A stretch of DNA of 10,789 nt from RGIG1681 sp045657465 (GTDB lineage: Bacteria > Bacillota > Clostridia > Christensenellales > UBA1242), in the NCBI GenBank assembly GCA_045657465.1, contig JAZOTD010000024.1, forward strand, positions 1-10,789, given 5' to 3'. The notes beneath the pieces were generated by a model that was given only the letters and a program-made list of their open reading frames with translations, had not been told where the DNA came from and did not search any database. Positions 1 to 6,093 of the stretch are shown here, in pieces. A program made the position numbers and the translations under genes. Each line of letters starts with the position of its first letter. Position 1 is the first letter of the stretch.

Positions 1-557
1 GGAATAAGCGGAAAATCACTTATGGCATATTTATGTCTTGTTTCACTGTCTGTTATAACCGCCGCAAGAGTTGTTTCACTACCCGTTCCCGCCGTTGTTG
101 GAACTGCAATTAATGTTGGAATCTTTTTCCCAACTTTTAAAATCCCTTTCATTTGAGCAAGACTTTTATTTGGCTTTGCAATTCTTGCACCAACCGCCTT
201 TGCACAGTCCATAACCGAACCACCACCAAACGCAATTATTGCATCGCAACCATTTTCATAAAAAAGTTTCAAAGCTTCTTCAACATTGGTGCTTGTTGGG
301 TTTGGAACCACTTCATCATAAACACAAAGTTTAAGCCCGCTTTTTATAATTTCTTTTTCTAGTTTTTCAGTGAGTTTTAACCCCCTGATGCCTTTATCTG
401 TCACAAACAAAACACTTGTCTTTTTTTGTTTTTTCAAAACATCAACAACTTCTTTGTTTGTTTTTAACATCTTAGGCTCTCTATAAGGTAAAAACGGCAA
501 CGCAATTTTAAACACCGTTTGAAAAGTTCTAGCATAAAATTTCTTAAAAATATTCAT
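1..557 (-). CDS. Iron-containing alcohol dehydrogenase, N-terminal half (partial)
   Basis: This is a group III (iron-containing) alcohol dehydrogenase of the COG1454 type. The family interconverts alcohols and aldehydes or ketones in the cytoplasm using NAD(P)H. The 185 visible residues cover the dinucleotide-binding domain: the GGGS turn with a following Asp (GGGSVMD, about 111-117) and the conserved AVPTTAGTGSE stretch (about 151-161). The N-terminal lead ending in LPYREPKML (about 22-31) is typical of clostridial members. The metal-binding Asp and His residues lie in the C-terminal half, beyond the left edge, so activity cannot be judged. About half of a usual 380-400-residue protein is present and the reading frame is intact. 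The ATG at 557 is preceded by AAGGTGAG at a good distance. Substrate (butanol, propanediol, lactaldehyde or other) cannot be told from this half. Confidence 0.93.
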   Translation of the reverse strand, partial: MNIFKKFYARTFQTVFKIALPFLPYREPKMLKTNKEVVDVLKKQKKTSVLFVTDKGIRGLKLTEKLEKEIIKSGLKLCVYDEVVPNPTSTNVEEALKLFYENGCDAIIAFGGGSVMDCAKAVGARIAKPNKSLAQMKGILKVGKKIPTLIAVPTTAGTGSETTLAAVITDSETRHKYAISDFPLI

Positions 558-576
558 ATCTCACCTTCGTAACTCC

Positions 577-619
577 ATTCTACAATCATAGTTTACCACA
601 AATCAAATTAATATAACAA
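577..619 (-). promoter_or_regulatory. Candidate promoter for the alcohol dehydrogenase gene
   Basis: Two overlapping sigma-A-like pairs lie on the minus strand. One is TTGTTA (614-619), 18 bases, TAAACT (590-595). The other is TTGATT (601-606), 18 bases, TAGAAT (577-582). The first leaves a leader of about 25 bases that includes the whole ribosome site, so it is preferred. The rest of the 218-base divergent spacer (558-775) is AT-rich and holds no gene that I can see. Confidence 0.35.
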
Positions 620-725
620 CAAATTAAAACCCTTATCGACCAAAACACCATTTCATTGTTTTGTAACAATATTGACATAATTTCTAAAAATTTTAATCAA
701 CATTGATATTTTGTTAATTTTTTAT

Positions 726-759
726 TTGATTCATAATTGTGTTTATATTAGACTAGAAT
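726..759 (+). promoter_or_regulatory. Candidate promoter for the alpha/beta hydrolase gene
   Basis: There is TTGATT (726-731), 17 bases, then TAGACT (749-754). A shifted alternative is TTCATA (730-735), 18 bases, TAGAAT (754-759). Both place the transcript start only about 10-15 bases before the ATG, just ahead of the TAGGAG ribosome site (765-770). A perfect TTGACA further up (672-677) has no good -10 partner at 16-18 bases. Confidence 0.35.
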
Positions 760-775
760 AACTATAGGAGACTTT

Positions 776-1762
776 ATGAAATTTACCAAAGCAGTATTCG
801 AAGCAATAGACATTGCATTCAACAAAAAACAAAATGAATCTTTCACAATCGAAGGTGCAGAATCAGTGGTTGTGACCAAAGATGTTTTATATCACACGGG
901 TGATGTTAACAACTGCAAACTAGACTATTATTATATTCCAAAAACAACGAGTGAAAAATATCCCGTCATCTTAAACATTCATGGTGGCGGATTTGTTGCT
1001 GGAGACAAGGTTTATCGAAAATCACTTTGCACATGGCTTGCAACTCAAGGTTTCTTTGTTGTGAATGCAAATTATGGATTGTGCCCTGAATGCAGGTTTC
1101 CAACACCAATCTTGCAACTAACCCGTGCACTTAATTGGATTCACAAGTTTTCAAAAATCTTAAAACTCGACCTTTCAAGAGTAGTGATTTCTGGAGATAG
1201 CGCTGGTGCGTATTATGCATCAATGCTTTGCGCCCTTGCAACAAATGCAGAACTTCAAAAAGCATTTAAAATAAAACCAAAAATCGTTCCAACCGCATGC
1301 ATATTAAATTGTGGACTTTATGACCTAGACCATGCTCTCAAATCAAAAATCATTCTCGACCTAAACTCTAGGGTGTTTGAAGACTACACCGGAATAAGTG
1401 AAGAACATATTCTTCGTTACAAATATAAAGAGTATTGTTCTCCACTTTCATTTATAACAAAACACTTTCCACCTGCCCTACTTATATATGCAGACAAAGA
1501 CATTTTCTGCAAAGGCCAAACTGAAAAACTCATTGAAAAACTTAATGAAAATGACATCTATTTTGAAAGTTATAACTCACTGTCACATTTTGCAAACCAT
1601 TGTTTTTCACTAACTTGGACAAACACCCCAGCAAAAGAAGCAAATGCGCTTTTAGAAAAGTTTTTAAACAAGGTTTACAATAATACCCTTCCAAAACATC
1701 AATCACAAACAACTGAACAAATTAGGCTAGAAGAAAAATCAAAAACCAAAAAACATGAATAA
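776..1762 (+). CDS. Alpha/beta hydrolase, HSL (family IV) esterase/lipase type
   Basis: This is a cytoplasmic serine hydrolase of the hormone-sensitive-lipase-like (Aes/COG0657) group, whose members cleave short-chain carboxylic esters. The oxyanion-hole motif HGGGF is at residues 69-73 and the nucleophile elbow GDSAG at 140-144, giving Ser142. The acid is probably Asp242 (in YADKDIF) and the base His271 or His275 (in SHFANHCF). No signal peptide is visible. At 328 residues it is normal length, plus a charged, Lys/Glu-rich tail of about 25 residues that lies outside the fold. ATG 776 follows TAGGAG by five bases. The gene is flanked by its own candidate promoter and a terminator, so it looks monocistronic. 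It is divergent from the alcohol dehydrogenase. The natural substrate is unknown; polysaccharide or xenobiotic esters are possible. Confidence 0.9.
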   Translation: MKFTKAVFEAIDIAFNKKQNESFTIEGAESVVVTKDVLYHTGDVNNCKLDYYYIPKTTSEKYPVILNIHGGGFVAGDKVYRKSLCTWLATQGFFVVNANYGLCPECRFPTPILQLTRALNWIHKFSKILKLDLSRVVISGDSAGAYYASMLCALATNAELQKAFKIKPKIVPTACILNCGLYDLDHALKSKIILDLNSRVFEDYTGISEEHILRYKYKEYCSPLSFITKHFPPALLIYADKDIFCKGQTEKLIEKLNENDIYFESYNSLSHFANHCFSLTWTNTPAKEANALLEKFLNKVYNNTLPKHQSQTTEQIRLEEKSKTKKHE

Positions 1763-1782
1763 ATCAAAACAAAAATCTATCA

Positions 1783-1817
1783 AAAAGCCATGTTTCATGC
1801 ATGGTTTTTGTTTTTTT
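1783..1817 (+). terminator. Intrinsic terminator after the hydrolase gene
   Basis: A hairpin with arms 1783-1792 and 1800-1809 (core CCATG/CATGG, extended by A-T pairs and one G-T pair) and a 7-base loop is followed by a T-run at 1811-1817. It starts about 20 bases after the hydrolase stop codon. Confidence 0.8.
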
Positions 1818-1849
1818 GCCACAAAAAAGAATATTATGCATTTTGTTGT

Positions 1850-1878
1850 TTGACTTTAATTTTTAATAGTGATATCTT
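1850..1878 (+). promoter_or_regulatory. Promoter of the aldolase gene, extended -10
   Basis: TTGACT (1850-1855), 17 bases, then TATCTT (1873-1878), with TG one base upstream of the -10 (TGATATCTT). Predicted start is near 1885. The short leader carries AAAGGAGAAA (1891-1900) and leads to the ATG at 1906. Confidence 0.65.
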
Positions 1879-1905
1879 TCTTAAAAAGATAAAGGAGAAA
1901 CTGTT

Positions 1906-2595
1906 ATGGAACTTATGTTTGATAACGCAAATATAGAAACAATAAAAGAATTTGCAGAAATTTATCCATATGTTGGTGTAACTTCAAACCCAACAATTAT
2001 AAAAAAAGAAGGAAAAATCAACTTTTTCGAGCACTTTAAACAAATTAGACAAATCATTGGCAAAGAAAGATCATTGCACATTCAGGTTGTTTCAACAACT
2101 GCAGACGAAATTATTAAAGAAGCTGAACTTATCACAGAAAAAATTGATAAAGACGTTTATGTAAAAATTCCTGTAACAGAAGAAGGTTTAAAAGCAATCA
2201 AAAATTTAAAAGCAAGAGGTTTTAAAATCACTGCAACCGCCATCTACACTAAGATGCAGGGCCTTGTTGCAATTGCAGCTGGTGCAGATTATATTGCCCC
2301 TTATTTCAACCGCATTCAAAGCAGAGGTTCTGACGCATCAGCAACAGTTGCTTGTTTTAAGCAAAATATTGATTCTTTTGGCAAGAAAACAAAAATCTTG
2401 GCAGCAAGCTTCCACCATGGCGGACAAGTTATTAAAGCGCTTCAAGCTGGAGCCCACGCAGTAACTCTTCAACCAGAATTATTAAGAGAAACAATTTGCG
2501 TAACCCCAAGAAACTATATCGAAGATGCAGTTGAAACTTTTGCACAAGACTGGCAAGAATCTCAAGGCTCAAAAAACATCTTGGATTGTGAATAA
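1906..2595 (+). CDS. fsa: Transaldolase-family protein, fructose-6-phosphate aldolase type
   Basis: This is a class I (Schiff-base) aldolase of the short transaldolase/FSA/TalC group, 229 residues, close to the usual 215-230. It opens with the family pattern FDNANIETIKEF and VTSNPTI. The Schiff-base lysine is Lys87 in VKIPVT. By alignment from memory with E. coli FSA, the site residues Gln59, Thr109, Tyr131, Arg134 and Ser166 correspond here to Gln60, Thr111, Tyr133, Arg136 and Ser168. Gln at 60 and Tyr at 133 (APYFNR) favour the FSA-type aldol reaction (fructose 6-phosphate to dihydroxyacetone plus glyceraldehyde 3-phosphate). True transaldolases usually have Glu and Phe there. A transaldolase role in the pentose phosphate pathway remains possible. 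It has its own extended -10 promoter, AAAGGAG before ATG 1906 and its own terminator, so it appears to be transcribed alone. Confidence 0.9.
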   Translation: MELMFDNANIETIKEFAEIYPYVGVTSNPTIIKKEGKINFFEHFKQIRQIIGKERSLHIQVVSTTADEIIKEAELITEKIDKDVYVKIPVTEEGLKAIKNLKARGFKITATAIYTKMQGLVAIAAGADYIAPYFNRIQSRGSDASATVACFKQNIDSFGKKTKILAASFHHGGQVIKALQAGAHAVTLQPELLRETICVTPRNYIEDAVETFAQDWQESQGSKNILDCE

Positions 2596-2600
2596 ATAAT

Positions 2601-2629
2601 AAAAACACTTGACTAGTTCAAGTGTTTTT
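2601..2629 (+). terminator. Intrinsic terminator after the aldolase gene
   Basis: A perfect 12-bp stem (2601-2612 with 2618-2629, core AACACTTGA/TCAAGTGTT) closes a 5-base loop. The 3' arm ends in six T (2625-2630). It lies a few bases after the aldolase stop. Confidence 0.85.
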
Positions 2630-2631
2630 TG

Positions 2632-2660
2632 TTGAGAATAATTTTTCATCGTGCTAAACT
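2632..2660 (+). promoter_or_regulatory. Promoter of the sua5 gene, extended -10
   Basis: TTGAGA (2632-2637), 17 bases, TAAACT (2655-2660), with an extended -10 TG (TGCTAAACT). It begins directly after the terminator of the aldolase gene. The predicted start near 2667 gives a leader of about 15 bases with AAAGGA (2669-2674) ahead of ATG 2682. Confidence 0.65.
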
Positions 2661-2681
2661 AATTGCGTAAAGGATAACATT

Positions 2682-3701
2682 ATGAAAACACAAATTTTAA
2701 AACCAACAAAGCCTGCAATAAACCTTGCTTGCGAGCTTTTAAAACAAGGCGAAGTTGTTGGCGTTCCAACAGAAACGGTTTATGGTCTTGCTGGAGATGC
2801 CACCAACCCCACTGCTATAAAAAAAATATTTGAAGCCAAAGGCAGACCTGCCGACAATCCGCTTATTGTTCACATTTCAAACTTAAAGCAACTTGACGGA
2901 ATCGTCACAACCATTTCTCACGACGCCAACCTTTTAATGCAAAATTTTTGGCCAGGTCCGCTAACAATAATCATGCCTAAAGGCAACAAGGTTTGCAATG
3001 AAACATGTGCTGGTCTTGACAGCGTCGGCGTTAGAATGCCATCAAATGAAATTGCACGTGAAATTATTGAAAAATCAAACACCCCATTTGCCGCCCCAAG
3101 CGCCAACCTTTCAGGCAAACCAAGTCCAACAAATGCAAATGACGTTTTTGAAGATATGAACGGAAGAATTCCGCTCATAATCGACGGCGGAGAAAGTGAC
3201 GCTGGAGTTGAATCAACAGTTATTTCAGTGCTTGACACCACCCCTGTTATTTTGCGTCCAGGAATCATCACAAAAGAACAAATTGAAGCGGTGCTTTCAA
3301 AAGATGTTTTGATTGCAAGCGAGGTCACAAAAGGCGTCACCGATGACAAAAAGGTGCTTTCTCCAGGAATGAAATATAAACACTATTCCCCAAACGCTGA
3401 AATTATTATTTTAAGGGGAAATTTAACCCAATTCGCCGAGTATGTAGATAAACACAAGCAAGAAAACACATTTGCGCTTTGCTACGACGGAGAACAGCAA
3501 TTTTTGACTGTTCCAACAATTTGCTACGGAAACGCCAACGAGCCAGAAACCCAAGCTCACAATTTGTTCTCTGCACTAAGACAATTAGACAAACAAAACG
3601 CCAAAATTGTTTACGCAAGATGCCCTGAAATTTCAGGCGTATCTCTTGCGGTTTACAACAGACTCATACGTTCTGCAGGGTTTAAAATTATAGATTTATA
3701 A
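2682..3701 (+). CDS. sua5: L-threonylcarbamoyladenylate synthase, Sua5 type
   Basis: It makes threonylcarbamoyl-AMP from threonine, bicarbonate and ATP, the first step of the universal tRNA modification t6A37; transfer to tRNA is done by the TsaB/D/E complex encoded elsewhere. The YrdC domain fills residues 1 to about 205, with GVPTETVYGL (27-36), the KxR pair Lys53/Arg55 in EAKGRPADNP, APSANLSG (138-145) and ESTVI (177-181). The linker SPGMKYKHYSP (227-237) leads to the C-terminal Sua5 domain, ending in SLAVYNRLIRSAG. At 339 residues this is the long two-domain Sua5 form, not the short TsaC form. ATG 2682 has AAAGGA upstream. The gene has its own promoter and terminator and is not in the frequent prmC/glyA-type neighbourhood, so nothing here adds to its function. 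Confidence 0.95.
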   Translation: MKTQILKPTKPAINLACELLKQGEVVGVPTETVYGLAGDATNPTAIKKIFEAKGRPADNPLIVHISNLKQLDGIVTTISHDANLLMQNFWPGPLTIIMPKGNKVCNETCAGLDSVGVRMPSNEIAREIIEKSNTPFAAPSANLSGKPSPTNANDVFEDMNGRIPLIIDGGESDAGVESTVISVLDTTPVILRPGIITKEQIEAVLSKDVLIASEVTKGVTDDKKVLSPGMKYKHYSPNAEIIILRGNLTQFAEYVDKHKQENTFALCYDGEQQFLTVPTICYGNANEPETQAHNLFSALRQLDKQNAKIVYARCPEISGVSLAVYNRLIRSAGFKIIDL

Positions 3702-3702
3702 C

Positions 3703-3732
3703 AAAAAACACTCATTTTTGAGTGTTTTTTTT
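3703..3732 (+). terminator. Intrinsic terminator after sua5
   Basis: A perfect 12-bp stem (3703-3714 with 3719-3730, core CACTCA/TGAGTG) has a TTTT loop and a run of eight T (3725-3732). It begins one base after the sua5 stop codon. Confidence 0.88.
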
Positions 3733-3742
3733 GCTGATTTTA

Positions 3743-3771
3743 TTGCATTTTGTGTTTAATTGTTATAAAAT
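3743..3771 (+). promoter_or_regulatory. Promoter placing the transcript start at the start codon (leaderless)
   Basis: TTGCAT (3743-3748), 17 bases, TAAAAT (3766-3771). A slightly shifted reading is TATAAA (3764-3769) with extended -10 TGT in front and a 15-base spacer. Both readings put transcription start at about 3776-3779, on the ATG at 3778. No other promoter-like pair fits between the sua5 terminator and the gene. Confidence 0.5.
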
Positions 3772-3777
3772 GAAAAC

Positions 3778-4533
3778 ATGAAAGAAACATTATTAAACAA
3801 ATCAATAATCTTAATCGGGCCAAAAGCCACAGGCAAATCAACAGTCACATCAAAGTTCGAAGAACAAAATGATGACTATCTTTGTTTCAGCACTGACCTT
3901 TTAATCAACATGATGATTTATAGAATGGCAGGCAGAGAAAAAGACCTTGTAACAGACCCTGATTATGCAAAGAATTTAGAAAAATACACATCACTTTTCA
4001 AGTTTGATGAGCTTGACGATATGCTTTTAGAACTTGGCAAGTATGCCAACAATGAAACCCTTAGCCCAAAAGTTAAGCAAGCCCTTGTTCAGTTTTGGAA
4101 GGCCGGGATTTTAGAACTCGCCCTTTATAGATTAGAATCAACAAAACCAATTTTCGTTGATGCAAGCGCAGACTTTGGTGCTGTGTTTGACTTGTCACCA
4201 GCTGAAGAAGACGAACTTTACAAACAACTTTCAATGTATCCTTCAATGATTTTAGCCAGAAACCAAAGAGTTCTTAATCAATTTGGACATATCGCTTATC
4301 TTGAACCAGGTTCAACCTATCACCTAAACAAGCAAGAACGTGCATCAGACCCAGCAAACACTGTGTTTATTTCAAATCCTGAAAGCTACAAAAAATATGC
4401 AACCACCACCCTTTCAGCAGAAGGCTTGTTTTTAAAGAATGGACACAGCGACACAGCAATTTTAAATGAAGAAAAACTTGCTGAAATCATAAAAGATTTG
4501 ACATCACTAAAAAACACAAAATCATTTGAATAA
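3778..4533 (+). CDS. Shikimate-kinase-like P-loop protein, function unknown
   Basis: This is a cytoplasmic P-loop NTPase of 251 residues. After a beta strand (SIILI) comes Walker A, GPKATGKST (14-22), followed by an Asp in FSTDLL (Asp40) where shikimate and related kinases carry a substrate or Mg Asp. Later landmarks echo the same fold: FVDASADFGAVF (126-137), where shikimate kinase has its GGG motif, and HIAYLEP (171-177) like the G-x-V-x-YL strand. The GGG motif itself is absent, and a helical insert of roughly 60-70 residues separates the two halves, so it is unlikely to be a true AroK. I do not recognise a named family. A small-molecule kinase or a zeta-like kinase are alternatives, but no antitoxin partner is present. 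Oddly, no GG or AGG occurs in the 40 bases before the ATG: it is the only start in the window without a ribosome site. It is convergent with asnS. Confidence 0.8.
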   Translation: MKETLLNKSIILIGPKATGKSTVTSKFEEQNDDYLCFSTDLLINMMIYRMAGREKDLVTDPDYAKNLEKYTSLFKFDELDDMLLELGKYANNETLSPKVKQALVQFWKAGILELALYRLESTKPIFVDASADFGAVFDLSPAEEDELYKQLSMYPSMILARNQRVLNQFGHIAYLEPGSTYHLNKQERASDPANTVFISNPESYKKYATTTLSAEGLFLKNGHSDTAILNEEKLAEIIKDLTSLKNTKSFE

Positions 4534-4538
4534 AAATA

Positions 4539-4588
4539 AAAAAATTCTAGACAAATTATTTAATCTAAATAAATGTCTAGAATTTTTT
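4539..4588. terminator. Bidirectional terminator between convergent genes
   Basis: A perfect 15-bp stem (4539-4553 with 4574-4588, core TTCTAGACA/TGTCTAGAA) has A-runs on one side and T-runs on the other. A second 7-bp stem (4556-4562 with 4566-4572) stacks inside the loop across a small A/AA internal loop. It lies 5 bases after the plus-strand stop and about 22 bases after the asnS stop, so it can serve both genes. Confidence 0.88.
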
Positions 4589-4610
4589 ATTGCTAATTTT
4601 TTAACGAAAA

Positions 4611-5993
4611 TTAAAACTCGCAGTTGTTTGGAGTTCTTGGGAACAACTCAACATCTCTAATATTTTGCATGCCAGTAACATACATAACAAGACGTTCAAA
4701 ACCAATTCCAAAACCAGAATGCTCAACGCTTCCAAATTTTCTAAGGTTTAAATACCACCAATAATCTTCTTGTTTTAAACCAAGTTCGTTCATACGGTTT
4801 ACAAGTTTGTCATAATCAGTTTCTCTTTGGCTTCCACCGGTGAGTTCACCAATTCCAGGAACCAAAAGGTCAACTGCAGAAACGGTTTTGCCACCTTCGT
4901 CTTGCTTCATATAAAACGCTTTGATTTCTTTTGGATAGTTTGTTACAAACACGGGCTTTCCAAACACAACTTCACTTAAATATCTTTCATGTTCAGTTGC
5001 AATGTCACAGCCCCACTCAACTTTAAATTCAAAGTTGTCATTGTTCTTTTTAAGTTCTTCGATTGCATCAGTATATGTGATTCTTCCAAAGTTTGAACCT
5101 GCAATAAGTTCAAGTCTTTCAATTAAGCCATTGTCAACATTGCGGTTGCAAAATTCAAGTTCATCTCTGCAATTTTCAAGAAGATGTGAAATGACATATT
5201 TAATCATCTTTTCTTCAAAATCCATGAGTCCATTAAGGTCACAGAACGAAATTTCAGGTTCCATCATCCAAAACTCGTTTGCATGACGTGTGGTGTTGCT
5301 GTTTTCAGCTCTAAATGTTGGACCAAATGTATAAATCTTTCCAAGAGCAAGAGCCATTGCTTCGCCTTCAAGCTGACCTGTTGGGGTCAAGAATACTTTT
5401 CCACCAAAAAGTTCATCTTCAGGATTAAGATTGTTGTTTTTAGCATAAATGTCTTGTGTTGACACTTTAAAGAGCTGGCTTCCACCTTCACAATCACTCT
5501 TTGTCAAAATTGGAGTGTGCACATATGTGAAGCCTTCATCATGCATAAACTTGTGAATAGCATATGAACATTCACTTCTAACTCTAAACACTGCAGAATA
5601 TGTGTTGGTTCTTGGTCTAAGATATGCTTGCTCTCTCAAAAATTCAAGAGTCATCTTTTTCTTTTGAAGTGGATATTCAGCATCAGTTGCAGACAAAATT
5701 TCAACCGATTTTGCTTGAATTTCAAAAGGTTGTCTTGCTTCAGGAGTCAAAATCAAAGTTCCAACCGCAACAACACTTGAACCAGTGTTGAGTTTTGACA
5801 CTTCGTCAAAATTGCTAATTTTGTCTGCATCAAAAACAACTTGAACACCTTTAAAGCATGAACCATCATTTAAGTCTAAAAAACCAAAAGCCTTTCCACC
5901 CCTTGCAGACTTAACCCAGCCAGCAACAGTCACTTCTTGGTTTTCATATTTTTCTTTATTTTCATAAATTTTTTTGATATCTAATTTTTCCAT
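4611..5993 (-). CDS. asnS: Asparaginyl-tRNA synthetase
   Basis: A class IIb aminoacyl-tRNA synthetase that charges tRNA(Asn) with asparagine. Residues 17 to about 103 form the OB-fold anticodon-binding domain (VTVAGWVKSARGGKAFGFLDL). The catalytic core follows, with motif 1 near 148-164, motif 2 from FRAE (227-230) to about 247 and motif 3 GFGIGFERL (427-435). The C terminus FPRTPNNCEF is diagnostic of AsnRS rather than AspRS, and the core lacks the large GAD insertion of bacterial AspRS. Length 460 is normal. The ATG at 5993 is preceded by AAGGGG at a good distance. The leader is only about 15 bases, so there is no room for a T-box, which controls many Bacillota synthetase genes. Direct asparagine charging suggests tRNA(Asn) does not depend solely on the GatCAB route. 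Confidence 0.97.
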   Translation of the reverse strand: MEKLDIKKIYENKEKYENQEVTVAGWVKSARGGKAFGFLDLNDGSCFKGVQVVFDADKISNFDEVSKLNTGSSVVAVGTLILTPEARQPFEIQAKSVEILSATDAEYPLQKKKMTLEFLREQAYLRPRTNTYSAVFRVRSECSYAIHKFMHDEGFTYVHTPILTKSDCEGGSQLFKVSTQDIYAKNNNLNPEDELFGGKVFLTPTGQLEGEAMALALGKIYTFGPTFRAENSNTTRHANEFWMMEPEISFCDLNGLMDFEEKMIKYVISHLLENCRDELEFCNRNVDNGLIERLELIAGSNFGRITYTDAIEELKKNNDNFEFKVEWGCDIATEHERYLSEVVFGKPVFVTNYPKEIKAFYMKQDEGGKTVSAVDLLVPGIGELTGGSQRETDYDKLVNRMNELGLKQEDYWWYLNLRKFGSVEHSGFGIGFERLVMYVTGMQNIRDVELFPRTPNNCEF

Positions 5994-6015
5994 AAGTTCC
6001 CCTTGTTACGCATTT

Positions 6016-6043
6016 ATTATAACACAAAGAATATTTTTTACAA
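6016..6043 (-). promoter_or_regulatory. Promoter of asnS, consensus extended -10
   Basis: On the minus strand TTGTAA (6038-6043) is followed after 16 bases by a perfect TATAAT (6016-6021) with an extended TG (TGTTATAAT). Predicted start is near 6009, about 15 bases before the asnS ATG. This is the best promoter in the window, as expected for a housekeeping gene. Confidence 0.75.
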
Positions 6044-6063
6044 TAATTTTGAACTTAAAAACA

Positions 6064-6092
6064 AAAAAACCACCAAAATTTGGTGGTTTTTT
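6064..6092 (-). terminator. Intrinsic terminator after the surface protease gene
   Basis: Stem 6064-6076 with 6080-6092 (core ACCACCAA/TTGGTGGT) with a 3-base loop; in the minus direction it ends in a T-run (complement of the A-run 6063-6069). It begins two bases after the protease stop. It separates that gene from the asnS promoter just downstream on the same strand. The T-run on the other side could also let it act on the plus strand, but no plus-strand gene reads into it. Confidence 0.85.
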
Positions 6093-6093
6093 A

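Noticed and set aside
153..362. A 69-codon plus-strand reading frame
   Set aside because: It is antisense to the well-supported alcohol dehydrogenase gene, has no family resemblance and no ribosome site.
2918..3618. Minus-strand frames of 143 and 70 codons
   Set aside because: They lie antisense within sua5, whose domains are intact on the plus strand, and show no recognisable motif.
3778..4533. Zeta-toxin-type toxin-antitoxin module
   Set aside because: The P-loop would fit, but there is no small antitoxin gene beside it; the next gene is convergent asnS, and the upstream gap has only a terminator and a promoter.
4539..4588. The long inverted repeat as a mobile-element end or attachment site
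   Set aside because: It has A-runs and T-runs at its outer edges and sits exactly between two convergent stop codons, which fits a bidirectional terminator; no transposase or target duplication is present.
4611..5993. Aspartyl-tRNA synthetase as an alternative to AsnRS
   Set aside because: The length, the absence of a GAD insertion and the FPRTPNNCEF end all indicate AsnRS.
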